64,000 nucleotides of DNA from Linnemannia hyalina (lineage: Eukaryota > Mortierellomycota > Mortierellomycetes > Mortierellales > Mortierellaceae). The notes under the pieces are model-generated. The model saw only the letters and a program-made list of their open reading frames with translations, was not told the origin of the DNA and made no database searches. The DNA lies in contig JAHRHY010000019.1 of the NCBI GenBank assembly GCA_019671135.1, positions 1 through 64,000 of the forward strand, given 5' to 3'. Both the position numbers and the translations under genes were made by a program. Below, in pieces: positions 1 to 9,600 of the stretch; within the stretch, counting starts at the first letter, position 1; each line of letters begins with the position of its first letter.

Positions 1-590
1 AACCCTAAAAAACCCTAAAAAACCCTAAAAAACCCTAAAAAACCCTAAAAAACCCTAAAAAACCCTAAAAAACCCTAAAAAACCCTAAAAAACCCTAAAA
101 AACCCTAAAAAACCCTAAAAAACCCTAAAAAACCCTAAAAAACCCTAAAAAACCCTAAAAAACCCTAAAAAACCCTAAAAAACCCTAAAAAACCCTAAAA
201 AACCCTAAAAAACCCTAAAAAACCCTAAAAAACCCTAAAAAACCCTAAAAAACCCTAAAAAACCCTAAAAAACCCTAAAAAACCCTAAAAAACCCTAAAA
301 AACCCTAAAAAACCCTAAAAAACCCTAAAAAACCCTAAAAAACCCTAAAAAACCCTAAAAAACCCTAAAAAACCCTAAAAAACCCTAAAAAACCCTAAAA
401 AACCCTAAAAAACCCTAAAAAACCCTAAAAAACCCTAAAAAACCCTAAAAAACCCTAAAAAACCCTAAAAAACCCTAAAAAACCCTAAAAAACCCTAAAA
501 AACCCTAAAAAACCCTAAAAAACCCTAAAAAACCCTAAAAAACCCTAAAAAAACCCTAAAAAACCCTAAAAACCCCTAATAACCCCTAAA
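1..590. repeat. Telomeric repeat array, 10-bp unit
   Basis: The unit CCCTAAAAAA (G-strand TTTTTTAGGG) repeats without error for the first 550 bases. It then degenerates through two units with shifted A-tracts into CCCCTAAT and CCCCTAAA variants before ending near 590. The C-rich strand reads 5' to 3' into the chromosome, as expected for a left end. Degenerate units on the inner side are typical of a telomere-subtelomere boundary. TTTTTTAGGG is the type known from the plant genus Cestrum, but nothing else here suggests a plant. Confidence 0.97.
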
Positions 591-826
591 CCCATTCCCT
601 CTCCAATAGATTATCAAGCAGCTATGGAAGTTATTTTGGCGTTGGTGTTTCAGCAGTATCTGTCTCCATAATGTCTTTTTCTGCTAACTGGGTAAATATC
701 TCAATTATTCCCATTCATTCCCAGATATGTCATATTAAGAAATGACGGGCATAGCTTAACAAAAGACGAGAAAAATGGTGTACTCCCTCGCCCAAAAAAA
801 AGCGTACTCCCCCAATTGTCATCTTG
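591..826 (-). mobile_element. Degraded right end of a family A element, next to the telomere
   Basis: Bases 599-690 are a diverged copy of the first codons of the family A transposase gene on the minus strand, including the sequence around its ATG. Bases 690-826 match the subterminal segment that follows in intact copies (compare 30700-30850), ending in the GTACTCCCTCGCCC block with the GCG(T)ACTCCCCCAATT variant seen in copy A3. Substitutions and small indels are frequent, so this is one of the oldest pieces in the window. Bases 827-878 are unassigned AT-rich sequence. Confidence 0.8.
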
Positions 827-878
827 GACTACCAATAGTTATATATATCAAGGGATACCAAAGGAAATTGTAAGGATA

Positions 879-1048
879 GGGAATCCTCTTGGGTCGAAAT
901 AGATGAATATGTTATAGAATACCAATGGAGTTTGCAAGAATTTGTACAGACAATTATGGAAGGAGTTTTTAAAAAGATAACAAATACATCTATAAAGAGT
1001 ACATATACAAAAGCAAAAGAATCCAAATGGACATAGTTATCTAGCAGT
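879..1048 (+). repeat. Partial family A terminal unit
   Basis: This matches the first 170 bp of the 279-bp family A terminal unit (GGGAATCcTCTTGGG start). It stops abruptly after CTAGCAGT, where another unit of the GGGAAATG subtype begins at 1049. The truncation point is the insertion site of element A0. The continuation of this unit is not found in the window. Confidence 0.8.
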
Positions 1049-1452
1049 GGGAAATGTCTTGGGTCGAAATAGGTAAATGTGTTAAGGAATACCAATGGAA
1101 GTTGCAAGAATTTGTACAGACAATTATGGAAGGAGTTTTTAAAAAGATAACAAACATATCTATAAAGAATACATATACAAAAGCAAAAGAATCCAAATGG
1201 ACATAGTTATCTAGCAGTATTACAAGAGCAAAACGTAAGGAAAGAGTATTAACATAAACGTATTTTACATATCGGTAATCGATGAATAGAATTGGGGGAG
1301 TGCGCTTTTTTTTGGGCGAGGGAGTACACCTGTTTTCTCGTCTTTTGTTAAGCTATGCCCACCATTTCTTAATATAACATATCTGGGGAATTCTAGGGAA
1401 TAATTGACATAATTACGTGTGTATAATCCCTATTTTTGCAGAAAACGACATT

Positions 1453-1802
1453 ATGGAGACTGATACCGTCGTAAACCCTACGCCAAAGAAACTTGCACGG
1501 CTGCTTGATAATCTGTTGGAGAACAAATGGTGATTTCTTGATGAACCGTGGCCAATGTGCCCAAAGGTCAAGACATTTCATCGTTCAGAGTTGAAACCAA
1601 TTGCAAGAATACAGGATATGAAAAAGGTGTTGATGAAGAGACTTGGAGCCATACCAGTGTTTTTCTTTCTATCTACCATCTGGAGTAAACACTATTTCCC
1701 TGGTCCATATAACGCACTTGAGAAAGGAATTGCATTTCTATACTTTTTCGTCGCTGGAGAGACTATGGATTCCATGGCACAGTATATGCCAAAGTCCACA
1801 TT
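1453..1802 (+). pseudogene. A0 transposase, 5' fragment with premature stop
   Basis: This corresponds to codons 1-117 of the family A transposase. A TGA at 1531-1533 replaces a glycine codon of the intact copies (the residues before it read ENKW), so the gene was probably dead irrespective of the insertions. The fragment ends in ATT at 1800-1802, which is the target duplication of A1. The gene resumes at 8697. Confidence 0.9.
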
Positions 1803-2907
1803 GGGAATCGTCTTGGGTCGAAATAGATGAATATGTTATGGAATACCAATGGAGGTTGCAAGAATTTGTACAGACAATTATGGAAGGAGTTTTTAAAAAG
1901 ATAACAAATACATCTATAAAGAGTACATATACAAAAGCAAAAGAATCCAAATGGACATAGTTATCTAGCAGTATTACAAGAGCAAAACGTAAGGAGAGAG
2001 TATCAACATAAACATATTTTACATATCGGTAATCGGGCAGGACAAAAAGGTTGGAGCGCTTTTTTTTGGGCGAGGGAGTACCCAACCCACGCATTGGAAT
2101 ATTAAAGTAGATCAAGAGTAGATTATAAAATAAGAGATACATAATAGGTCAACGTGGGGAATATATTTGTCGCGGATATCAAAGCCAATCTGTAAAACAA
2201 AATACACATCTAAATGGGAATCGTCTTGGGTCGAAATAGATGAATATGTTATGGAATACCAATGGAGGTTGCAAGAATTTGTACAGACAATTATGGAAGG
2301 AGTTTTTAAAAAGATAACAAATACATCTATAAAGAGTACATATACAAAAGCAAAAGAATCCAAATGGACATAGTTATCTAGCAGTATTACAAGAGCAAAA
2401 CGTAAGGAGAGAGTATCAACATAAACATATTTTACATATCGGTAATCGGGCAGGACAAAAAGGTTGGAGCGCTTTTTTTTGGGCGAGGGAGTACCCAACC
2501 CACGCATTGGAATATTAAAGTAGATCAAGAGTAGATTATAAAATAAGAGATACATAATAGGTCAACGTGGGGAATATATTTGTCGCGGATATCAAAGCCA
2601 ATCTGTAAAACAAAATACACATCTAAATGGGAATCGTCTTGGGTCGAAATAGATGAATATGTTATGGAATACCAATGGAGGTTGCAAGAATTTGTACAGA
2701 CAATTATGGAAGGAGTTTTTAAAAAGATAACAAATACATCTATAAAGAGTACATATACAAAAGCAAAAGAATCCAAATGGACATAGTTATCTAGCAGTAT
2801 TACAAGAGCAAAACGTAAGGAGAGAGTATCAACATAAACATATTTTACATATCGGTAATCGGGCAGGACAAAAAGGTTGGAGCGCTTTTTTTTGGGCGAG
2901 GGAGTAC
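1803..2907 (+). repeat. A1 left end: three 279-bp terminal units at 413-bp period
   Basis: Units occupy 1803-2081, 2216-2494 and 2629-2907, separated by two 134-bp spacers that start CCAACCCACGCATTGG. Each unit runs from GGGAATCGTCTTGGG to GGGCGAGGGAGTAC and contains a GTTTTTAAAAAG motif. The inner border after 2907 (ACCTATTTTCTCGTC) differs from the spacer start, so only the innermost unit joins the coding body. Repeated transposase or Rep binding sites are a possible role, but that is inference. Confidence 0.92.
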
Positions 2908-3032
2908 ACCTATTTTCTCGTCTTTTGTTAAGCTATGCCCACCATTTCTTAATATGACATATCTGGGGAATTCTAGGGAATAATTGACATAATTACGTGT
3001 GTATACTCCCTATTTTTGCAGAAAACGACATT

Positions 3033-4313
3033 ATGGAGACTGATACCGTCGTAAACCCTACGCCAAAGAAACTTGCACGGCTGCTTGATAATCTGTTGGA
3101 GAACGAATGGGGATTTCTTGATGAACCGTGGCCAATGTGCCCAAAGGTCAAGACATTTCATCGTTCAGAGTTGAAACCAATTGCAAGAATACAGGATATG
3201 AAAAAGGTGTTGATGAAGAGACTTGGAGCCATACCAGTGTTTTTCTTTCTATCTACCATCTGGAGTAAACACTATTTCCCTGGTCCATATAACGCACTTG
3301 AGAAAGGAATTGCATTTCTGTACTTTTTCGTCGCTGGAGAGACTATGGATTCCATGGCACAGTATATGCCAAAGTCCACATTCCATTTGATATACAGCAC
3401 ATTCGTCAAGGTGGAACGTGCATTATTTGAGAAGGAGATTACACGCTGTTTTGCATCTATGTTCTCTTCGCTGGAAATTCGTATTCGAACAGCCAATTGG
3501 AAAAATCCCCCAATGTTCAAGCATGTAACTCTCTACTTGGATGGTCATGACTCTCGAGCAACATATGGGGAAGATAAAGCAGCAATGTATTCTTATAAGC
3601 TAAAGAAATCGGGTTTGAGAACGCAAGTGGCCATCGATGCCAATGGAATGGTTCTCTTTGTATCCAAATCAGCGTCATGTCGTGATAACAACGATGGGAA
3701 AATGTTACAAGAGATGGGCATTGGTAAGAAGATCAACAACATGGACTGTATTGCTCTCGATGGAGGATATACACAATACATTGGCGATATTGTGGAAAAA
3801 GAAAAGTTGGACGAGCGTAACTTCTGTTTTCCCATTCGTAAGAAACGACTACAGCAACTCCACGAAGAGGAATCCAACTTTAATGCTATGTTTGGTGGAT
3901 TTCGATCTACGTCAGAGGCTGTCTTTGGTGATCTCATGAAAACATTCGCCAAGTTTAATAACAAGGAGATTGTAAGAGTTGGATCCAAAAAGGAGTTTAA
4001 TCTTACATTCCGCCTTTGTCTTTTGTTGCTAAATATTCGCAACTTTGTTAAAGCAGTGGACATCGAAGAGCAGCCACATCATCGTGGATGGATGGAAGAA
4101 GGAGTAGATTATCCACGAGAAAGGCAACTTGTCCCAGAGTTAACACAAACCATTACAGTACAAAACAAACTGGAAAACGGTCTTGAGTTACAAAGAATGC
4201 AAGAGAAATTTGTAGGAATAGATGTTGCTTCAGATGATGATGATGAACAAACGTCAAATAAGGATGATGACGAGGAAATGTCAAACCACGAAGACGATAA
4301 TACCAGTCTATAA
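3033..4313 (+). CDS. Family A DDE transposase (A1 copy)
   Basis: This 426-aa protein is a probable transposase of the PIF/Harbinger or IS5-like type (DDE_Tnp_4 layout). The likely catalytic residues are D170 (YLDGHDSR), D243 (ALDGGY) and E295 in RSTSEAVFGD, where R291 and the following FGD match the R-x3-E signature. A helix-turn-helix-like segment lies around residues 98-122, and the last 40 residues are strongly acidic (DDDDE, EDD). The ATG at 3033 is chosen because homologues in all copies align from METDT. An in-frame GTG lies 36 nt upstream. A splice-acceptor-like TATTTTTGCAG precedes the ATG. The gene converges on the Rep-like gene with a 35-nt gap. The superfamily call rests on motif order only. 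Confidence 0.85.
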   Translation: METDTVVNPTPKKLARLLDNLLENEWGFLDEPWPMCPKVKTFHRSELKPIARIQDMKKVLMKRLGAIPVFFFLSTIWSKHYFPGPYNALEKGIAFLYFFVAGETMDSMAQYMPKSTFHLIYSTFVKVERALFEKEITRCFASMFSSLEIRIRTANWKNPPMFKHVTLYLDGHDSRATYGEDKAAMYSYKLKKSGLRTQVAIDANGMVLFVSKSASCRDNNDGKMLQEMGIGKKINNMDCIALDGGYTQYIGDIVEKEKLDERNFCFPIRKKRLQQLHEEESNFNAMFGGFRSTSEAVFGDLMKTFAKFNNKEIVRVGSKKEFNLTFRLCLLLLNIRNFVKAVDIEEQPHHRGWMEEGVDYPRERQLVPELTQTITVQNKLENGLELQRMQEKFVGIDVASDDDDEQTSNKDDDEEMSNHEDDNTSL

Positions 4314-4348
4314 TTAACAGAAGTCTTTCCAAAGTTTTTAAAAACCTC
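4314..4348. terminator. Convergent-gene gap with TTTTTAAAAA palindrome
   Basis: The 35-nt gap between the transposase and Rep-like stop codons holds AGTTTTTAAAAAC, a near-perfect palindrome usable on both strands as a U-rich or A-rich 3' signal. Equivalent gaps occur at 12212-12246, 25397-25431 and 29384-29418. The role as a bidirectional transcript end is inferred from position. Confidence 0.45.
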
Positions 4349-6052
4349 TCAAACGCGCTCGCACTTCATATCAAGTATATTATGTGAATTAACCACTCTA
4401 ATCGCTCGAAATGTCATGAACGGCACACCTTTCACACTACCAATTCTCTGTAGACCTTGAAGATGCTCCACACGCCATGGTCTCCAAATCTTTGCCAACG
4501 ATTTTCCTTCGCGCACCTTTATGCCACATGCTGTAATAAAATGCCAACGACGTTCAGAACGAAATTCTTTGAGACCGGCCGCCACAATGGTATACTCTTC
4601 ATCAGGCTCTAAAATTTGGTGGGCTGCAGTATACATCGAAACATGAATAGTTTTCAGATGTAATACATTTGTGTCTACTGTATCTTCATCATATTCGAAG
4701 ATATCTGCAAGTGGGGCACTATACCTGTTATGAACACGCTTTGGCCAGGCAATAGAGATGTTGTCAACTTCCACAATTCCAACTTTGCTAAATTTACGAA
4801 TGACATTAGGAGATGCATCCCTTGAAGGAAACATTCCTTTTTGCGAGCCAGCAACTAGTGTAATGGCAGTACATCCAGGCTCGCGCTTAAATGTCCTTAT
4901 TTCGCCCAAAATAACTTTCTCTTTCCCATTTACCTCTTTTACATGTCCTTCCACAAAGTATATAGGTCTATCGTTAAAGGAATAGTTAGCCAGCAAAAGT
5001 GTAATAAGCTCGGGGTTCTTAAAGTTTTGCCACATATATCCATACTTCTTAGAGGTTACCGAATTCCACCAGTGACAATAAGCAAACAGTTTCTCATGTG
5101 GAAAATGTACAGCCACCATCGAGGTAATGCATTTTGCACGTTCCTCCCACTGCATCTCAAAGGAACATTTAAATGTTTTACATTTCTTCAAGAGATTCTT
5201 TGTCTTGTCCATTTCGTCTTGATATGACTGAAGAGATCTCAAAGATGAACCTTCAAACGTCAGCTCGATACGACTATAACCATGCTTTTTATATTTTTTA
5301 ACTCGTCGTCCAAATGCTGTTTCTTTCTCCACCAAATCCTCCAAACGTGAACCAAGGCTCTTTCGCACCTCGGCACTTTCCAAAATCTGAACAAATTTGT
5401 TATACACCTTATATCGGATATTCTTTCTATCATCTTCTAAACTTCTCCATGAAATGCAATGATGTCCAACTCTTCCTAAATCATCTACAATTTCCGTATT
5501 ATTACCTTCTTTTAGTAATTTCTCTACATAAAACCGTGTGGTAATACGCGTACAATCATAGGCGAAGTCTATGTCATGTAAAGCAATGCCACTCTCGTTC
5601 AAGATAGGCAACATGCCGTCCAAAATTGGCACAACAATCTTAGCTCGTGAAAAATCTAGAGAAACCTTAATGGTAATAAAGCCATGCTGGTATTCCTTTC
5701 CAACAAACAGCCTTCTATGGCGTTTGACCATGCGTGCAGAAAAATAGTTGTCATCCATTTTAACAGCCCTAGCATCCAAAAACTTTACGGATTCCACATC
5801 TAAATCCATGTGGTTAAATGCATCGCGCAGTTCCGCAATGTACTTTCCAATTGCCGTACCTTTAGTGGAATTGTCAGCAAAATTATATATACCCCAAAAG
5901 ATGATGGAATCGCAGAAGAGCTTCGAAAACTTAGTAAACCCTTTTCTCTCTATACTTCCAGGTGGAGCAGACTTTAGGCTACCCACATTTGACAGCAAGT
6001 GGGAAACTTCGTTGAAAGCTGTATTTACAATAGATTCTTTTGTTAGCGACAT
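4349..6052 (-). CDS. Rep-like protein of family A (A1 copy)
   Basis: This 567-aa protein is found only together with the transposase in families A and B. The conserved motifs, in order, are HDIDFAYDC (about 159-167), GHHCISW (196-202), a K-x-YNK block (about 215-219, followed by LESAEV), SRIELTF (260-266), AYCHWWNSVTSKKYG (324-338) and ANYSFNDRPIYF (355-366). The series D-x-A-x-D, then Y-x-K, then R-x-E resembles Rep_trans and filamentous-phage-type replication initiators. That relation is a weak, motif-level inference, and no catalytic tyrosine is assigned. The start is set at MSLTKES because the other three copies begin there. The frame extends 39 codons further upstream. Roughly the first 210 residues diverge from the other copies while the rest is almost identical. 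Confidence 0.75.
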   Translation of the reverse strand: MSLTKESIVNTAFNEVSHLLSNVGSLKSAPPGSIERKGFTKFSKLFCDSIIFWGIYNFADNSTKGTAIGKYIAELRDAFNHMDLDVESVKFLDARAVKMDDNYFSARMVKRHRRLFVGKEYQHGFITIKVSLDFSRAKIVVPILDGMLPILNESGIALHDIDFAYDCTRITTRFYVEKLLKEGNNTEIVDDLGRVGHHCISWRSLEDDRKNIRYKVYNKFVQILESAEVRKSLGSRLEDLVEKETAFGRRVKKYKKHGYSRIELTFEGSSLRSLQSYQDEMDKTKNLLKKCKTFKCSFEMQWEERAKCITSMVAVHFPHEKLFAYCHWWNSVTSKKYGYMWQNFKNPELITLLLANYSFNDRPIYFVEGHVKEVNGKEKVILGEIRTFKREPGCTAITLVAGSQKGMFPSRDASPNVIRKFSKVGIVEVDNISIAWPKRVHNRYSAPLADIFEYDEDTVDTNVLHLKTIHVSMYTAAHQILEPDEEYTIVAAGLKEFRSERRWHFITACGIKVREGKSLAKIWRPWRVEHLQGLQRIGSVKGVPFMTFRAIRVVNSHNILDMKCERV

Positions 6053-6098
6053 AATAAAAGGTATACTTAAGGTTTTAAAAAGTGTAAGATTTAGGTTG

Positions 6099-6371
6099 TC
6101 AGTTTCTTCTAAGCATGTATTCACCAGCATCCTTATTTGTAAGCAATCCCGCATTACGTATTTTCTCACGGATGAGTTGATAGGATGCCTCCAATAGTTT
6201 CTTTATGCCGTTTGTCCCAAATGTAGTGGCGTCTTGTGGAAAGAGATTACGATGATAGTCCAGAAATTCATCCAAATAGATAAACATACACAATTCCAGA
6301 TTCTTTGCATAGATAAAATCGGCAACAACTTCCCGCTGGCGCGATTTAGTTAAACGTGATGGCCTGGGCAT
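6099..6371 (-). CDS. Small helical protein of family A (A1 copy), 90 aa
   Basis: I do not recognise this family. It has a basic N-terminus (MPRPSRLTKSRQR) followed by predicted helices and no Cys/His motif or membrane segment. It lies 46 nt upstream of the Rep-like ATG on the same strand, an arrangement kept in all family A copies and mirrored by an 81-aa gene in family B. The TTTTTAAAA motif lies between the two genes. A helper of the Rep-like protein is plausible but unproven. This copy differs at many positions from the near-identical versions in A2, A3 and A4. Confidence 0.65.
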   Translation of the reverse strand: MPRPSRLTKSRQREVVADFIYAKNLELCMFIYLDEFLDYHRNLFPQDATTFGTNGIKKLLEASYQLIREKIRNAGLLTNKDAGEYMLRRN

Positions 6372-6566
6372 AATAATTACGGAGTTAAGACTTTAAGATC
6401 CGTGTTCCATAATGTACTGCTTTGTCAATTACTCCCTTGAATAGATACAACTTGACATCTATATTAGATATTGTTGTATATGGCCCTCAAACACAAACAT
6501 TGAGAGAAATATTCCCGGGAAAAAACGTGGTATATCAAGTATCAAGAGATCACCATTCCGCCTAAT
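6372..6566. promoter_or_regulatory. Divergent intergenic region, probable two-way promoter
   Basis: These 195 bp separate the small gene (-) from the zinc-ribbon gene (+). The right part, from TCAATTACTCCCTTGAATAG onward, is shared with the other copies, including a CCCGGGAAAAAACG block. No clear TATA box is visible. The promoter role is inferred from the divergent arrangement. Confidence 0.4.
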
Positions 6567-6959
6567 ATGCCAAAAAGGATTTGCAACAGGTGTAACCAAA
6601 AGAAGCCTTCATATGATTTCTACGATGATTCCAGAAATACATGTAAGGAATGCAAGATAAAGTCTTCCAAGGAGAGCTATCAGGCAAAAAAGAATGGTGG
6701 AAAGCATGTGAAATCTGGGAGATGTAAGAAAGATGAGGATGTGCAACAATCCGATGATGATTTACAGTATGAGAATAAGAAGTTAAAGAAACGTGTCAGA
6801 AAATTAGAGAAAGAAATGGATAAGATGAACCAAATTATTTCCCAGCAGAAGAGGGAGATTTATATAATAAATGCCTTGATCAAAGGATTTGCCAGTGGTC
6901 TTATGGTAAATCAAGAGGAAGAATTAGATACAGCCAATGTTGTTGAGCTATCGGAATAA
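6567..6959 (+). CDS. Zinc-ribbon/coiled-coil protein of family A (A1 copy), 130 aa
   Basis: The N-terminus carries C-x2-C (CNRC) and a second C-x2-C (CKEC) 19 residues later, with the intervening K-P-x5-FY pattern of small zinc ribbons often seen next to HNH nucleases in phages and large viruses. A lysine-rich linker follows, then a coiled coil at about residues 70-110 (ENKKLKKRVRKLEKEMDKMN) and an acidic tail. Probable DNA-binding, dimerising accessory factor; no catalytic domain is visible. It is divergent from the small/Rep-like pair and is found only in family A. Confidence 0.7.
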   Translation: MPKRICNRCNQKKPSYDFYDDSRNTCKECKIKSSKESYQAKKNGGKHVKSGRCKKDEDVQQSDDDLQYENKKLKKRVRKLEKEMDKMNQIISQQKREIYIINALIKGFASGLMVNQEEELDTANVVELSE

Positions 6960-7175
6960 ACTTTTAAAATGTGCAATATATATACCTTCCATAAGTAGTA
7001 TTATGGGAATTATTCCCAGGAAATTCATGTACTGTCAACCAAGCTGGTACCATTATCATCATGATGTATATGCATGAGATTCACCGGGGACACACGTATA
7101 AATGCTATATATGTTATATGAACGTAGGTGTTTTAAAATGGTGGGCATAGCTTAACAAAAGACGAGAAAACAGGT
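6960..7175. other. A1 right subterminal segment, non-coding
   Basis: This segment holds a TTTTAAAATG motif right after the stop codon, a GGGAATTATTCCC near-palindrome and a second TTTTAAAATGG before the conserved GGGCATAGCTTAACAAAAGA block. That block is the inverted counterpart of 2908-2945. No gene is visible. Confidence 0.7.
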
Positions 7176-8693
7176 GTACTCCCTCGCCCAAAAAAAAGCG
7201 CTCCAACCTTTTTGTCCTGCCCGATTACCGATATGTAAAATATGTTTATGTTGATACTCTCTCCTTACGTTTTGCTCTTGTAATACTGCTAGATAACTAT
7301 GTCCATTTGGATTCTTTTGCTTTTGTATATGTACTCTTTATAGATGTATTTGTTATCTTTTTAAAAACTCCTTCCATAATTGTCTGTACAAATTCTTGCA
7401 ACCTCCATTGGTATTCCATAACATATTCATCTATTTCGACCCAAGACGATTCCCATTTAGATGTGTATTTTGTTTTACAGATTGGCTTTGATATCCGCGA
7501 CAAATATATTCCCCACGTTGACCTATTATGTATCTCTTATTTTATAATCTACTCTTGATCTACTTTAATATTCCAATGCGTGGGTTGGGTACTCCCTCGC
7601 CCAAAAAAAAGCGCTCCAACCTTTTTGTCCTGCCCGATTACCGATATGTAAAATATGTTTATGTTGATACTCTCTCCTTACGTTTTGCTCTTGTAATACT
7701 GCTAGATAACTATGTCCATTTGGATTCTTTTGCTTTTGTATATGTACTCTTTATAGATGTATTTGTTATCTTTTTAAAAACTCCTTCCATAATTGTCTGT
7801 ACAAATTCTTGCAACCTCCATTGGTATTCCATAACATATTCATCTATTTCGACCCAAGACGATTCCCATTTAGATGTGTATTTTGTTTTACAGATTGGCT
7901 TTGATATCCGCGACAAATATATTCCCCACGTTGACCTATTATGTATCTCTTATTTTATAATCTACTCTTGATCTACTTTAATATTCCAATGCGTGGGTTG
8001 GGTACTCCCTCGCCCAAAAAAAAGCGCTCCAACCTTTTTGTCCTGCCCGATTACCGATATGTAAAATATGTTTATGTTGATACTCTCTCCTTACGTTTTG
8101 CTCTTGTAATACTGCTAGATAACTATGTCCATTTGGATTCTTTTGCTTTTGTATATGTACTCTTTATAGATGTATTTGTTATCTTTTTAAAAACTCCTTC
8201 CATAATTGTCTGTACAAATTCTTGCAACCTCCATTGGTATTCCATAACATATTCATCTATTTCGACCCAAGACGATTCCCATTTAGATGTGTATTTTGTT
8301 TTACAGATTGGCTTTGATATCCGCGACAAATATATTCCCCACGTTGACCTATTATGTATCTCTTATTTTATAATCTACTCTTGATCTACTTTAATATTCC
8401 AATGCGTGGGTTGGGTACTCCCTCGCCCAAAAAAAAGCGCTCCAACCTTTTTGTCCTGCCCGATTACCGATATGTAAAATATGTTTATGTTGATACTCTC
8501 TCCTTACGTTTTGCTCTTGTAATACTGCTAGATAACTATGTCCATTTGGATTCTTTTGCTTTTGTATATGTACTCTTTATAGATGTATTTGTTATCTTTT
8601 TAAAAACTCCTTCCATAATTGTCTGTACAAATTCTTGCAACCTCCATTGGTATTCCATAACATATTCATCTATTTCGACCCAAGACGATTCCC
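7176..8693 (-). repeat. A1 right end: four inverted terminal units at 413-bp period
   Basis: Units occupy 7176-7454, 7589-7867, 8002-8280 and 8415-8693, with three 134-bp spacers, all inverted relative to the left units. Four units here against three on the left shows that unit number varies within one element, presumably by unequal recombination. Short ORFs repeat with the unit and show no sign of selection. Confidence 0.92.
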
Positions 8694-8696
8694 ATT

Positions 8697-9105
8697 CCAT
8701 TTGATATACAGCACATTCGTCAAGGTGGAACGTGCATTATTTGAGAAGGAGATTACACGCTGTTTTGCATCTATGTTCTCTTCGCTGGAAATTCGTATTC
8801 GAACAGCCAATTGGAAAAATCCCCCAATGTTCAAGCATGTAACTCTCTACTTGGATGGTCATGACTCTCGAGCAACATATGGGGAAGATAAAGCAGCAAT
8901 GTATTCTTATAAGCTAAAGAAATCGGGTTTGAGAACGCAAGTGGCCATCGATGCCAATGGAATGGTTCTCTTTGTATCCAAATCAGCGTCATGTCGTGAT
9001 AACAACGATGGGAAAATGTTACAAGAGATGGGCATTGGTAAGAAGATCAACAACATGGACTGTATTGCTCTCGATGGAGGATATACACAATACATTGGCG
9101 ATATT
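8697..9105 (+). pseudogene. A0 transposase, middle fragment
   Basis: This corresponds to codons 118-253 of the transposase, including the first two catalytic aspartates. It is in frame with 1453-1802 once A1 and one ATT are removed. It ends in ATT (9103-9105), the target duplication of A2. Confidence 0.9.
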
Positions 9106-9384
9106 GGGAATCGTCTTGGGTCGAAATAGATGAATATGTTATGGAATACCAATGGAGGTTGCAAGAATTTGTACAGACAATTATGGAAGGAGTTTTTAAA
9201 AAGATAACAAATACATCTATAAAGAGTACATATACAAAAGCAAAAGAATCCAAATGGACATAGTTATCTAGCAGTATTACAAGAGCAAAACGTAAGGAGA
9301 GAGTATCAACATAAACATATTTTACATATCGGTAATCGGGCAGGACAAAAAGGTTGGAGCGCTTTTTTTTGGGCGAGGGAGTAC
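9106..9384 (+). repeat. A2 left terminal unit
   Basis: A single 279-bp unit, followed at 9385 by the conserved subterminal block leading to AGCTATGCCCACC. Bases 9385-9600 are non-coding and mirror 6960-7175 of A1. Confidence 0.9.
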
Positions 9385-9600
9385 ACCTGTTTTCTCGTCT
9401 TTTGTTAAGCTATGCCCACCATTTTAAAACACCTACGTTCATATAACATATATAGCATTTATACGTGTGTCCCCGGTGAATCTCATGCATATACATCATG
9501 ATGATAATGGTACCAGCTTGGTTGACAGTACATGAATTCCCTGGGAATAATTCCCATAATACTACTTATGGAAGGTATATATATTGCACATTTTAAAAGT

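Larger units (their letters stand above)
1803..8693 (+). mobile_element. Family A element A1, complete four-gene copy
   Basis: The element begins GGGAATCGTCTTGGG and ends with its reverse complement. It is flanked by the 3-bp duplication ATT (1800-1802 and 8694-8696), and removing it rejoins the A0 transposase reading frame. Three terminal units lie on the left and four inverted units on the right. Between them lie the transposase (+), Rep-like gene (-), small gene (-) and zinc-ribbon gene (+). A 3-bp duplication with a DDE transposase fits PIF/Harbinger-type behaviour. All four genes are open in this copy, so it may be autonomous. Confidence 0.92.

Noticed and set aside
2167..2373. 68-codon ORFs recurring in every family A terminal unit (and 83-147-codon ORFs on the other strand)
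   Set aside because: They repeat only because the unit repeats. Between unit subtypes (A1 against A3), five of six differences in the 40-codon core change an amino acid, and the ATG is lost in the 1049 unit, so there is no sign of protein selection.
2997..3032. Extended N-terminus of the family A transposase from a GTG (and similar TTG starts for the Rep-like and Gag genes)
   Set aside because: Eukaryotic genes normally start at ATG. Alignment among copies and families begins at the internal ATG.
7176..8693. Regular repeat-spacer pattern resembling a CRISPR array
   Set aside because: 279-bp repeats with identical 134-bp spacers at transposon ends. No short palindromic repeats, variable spacers or cas genes.
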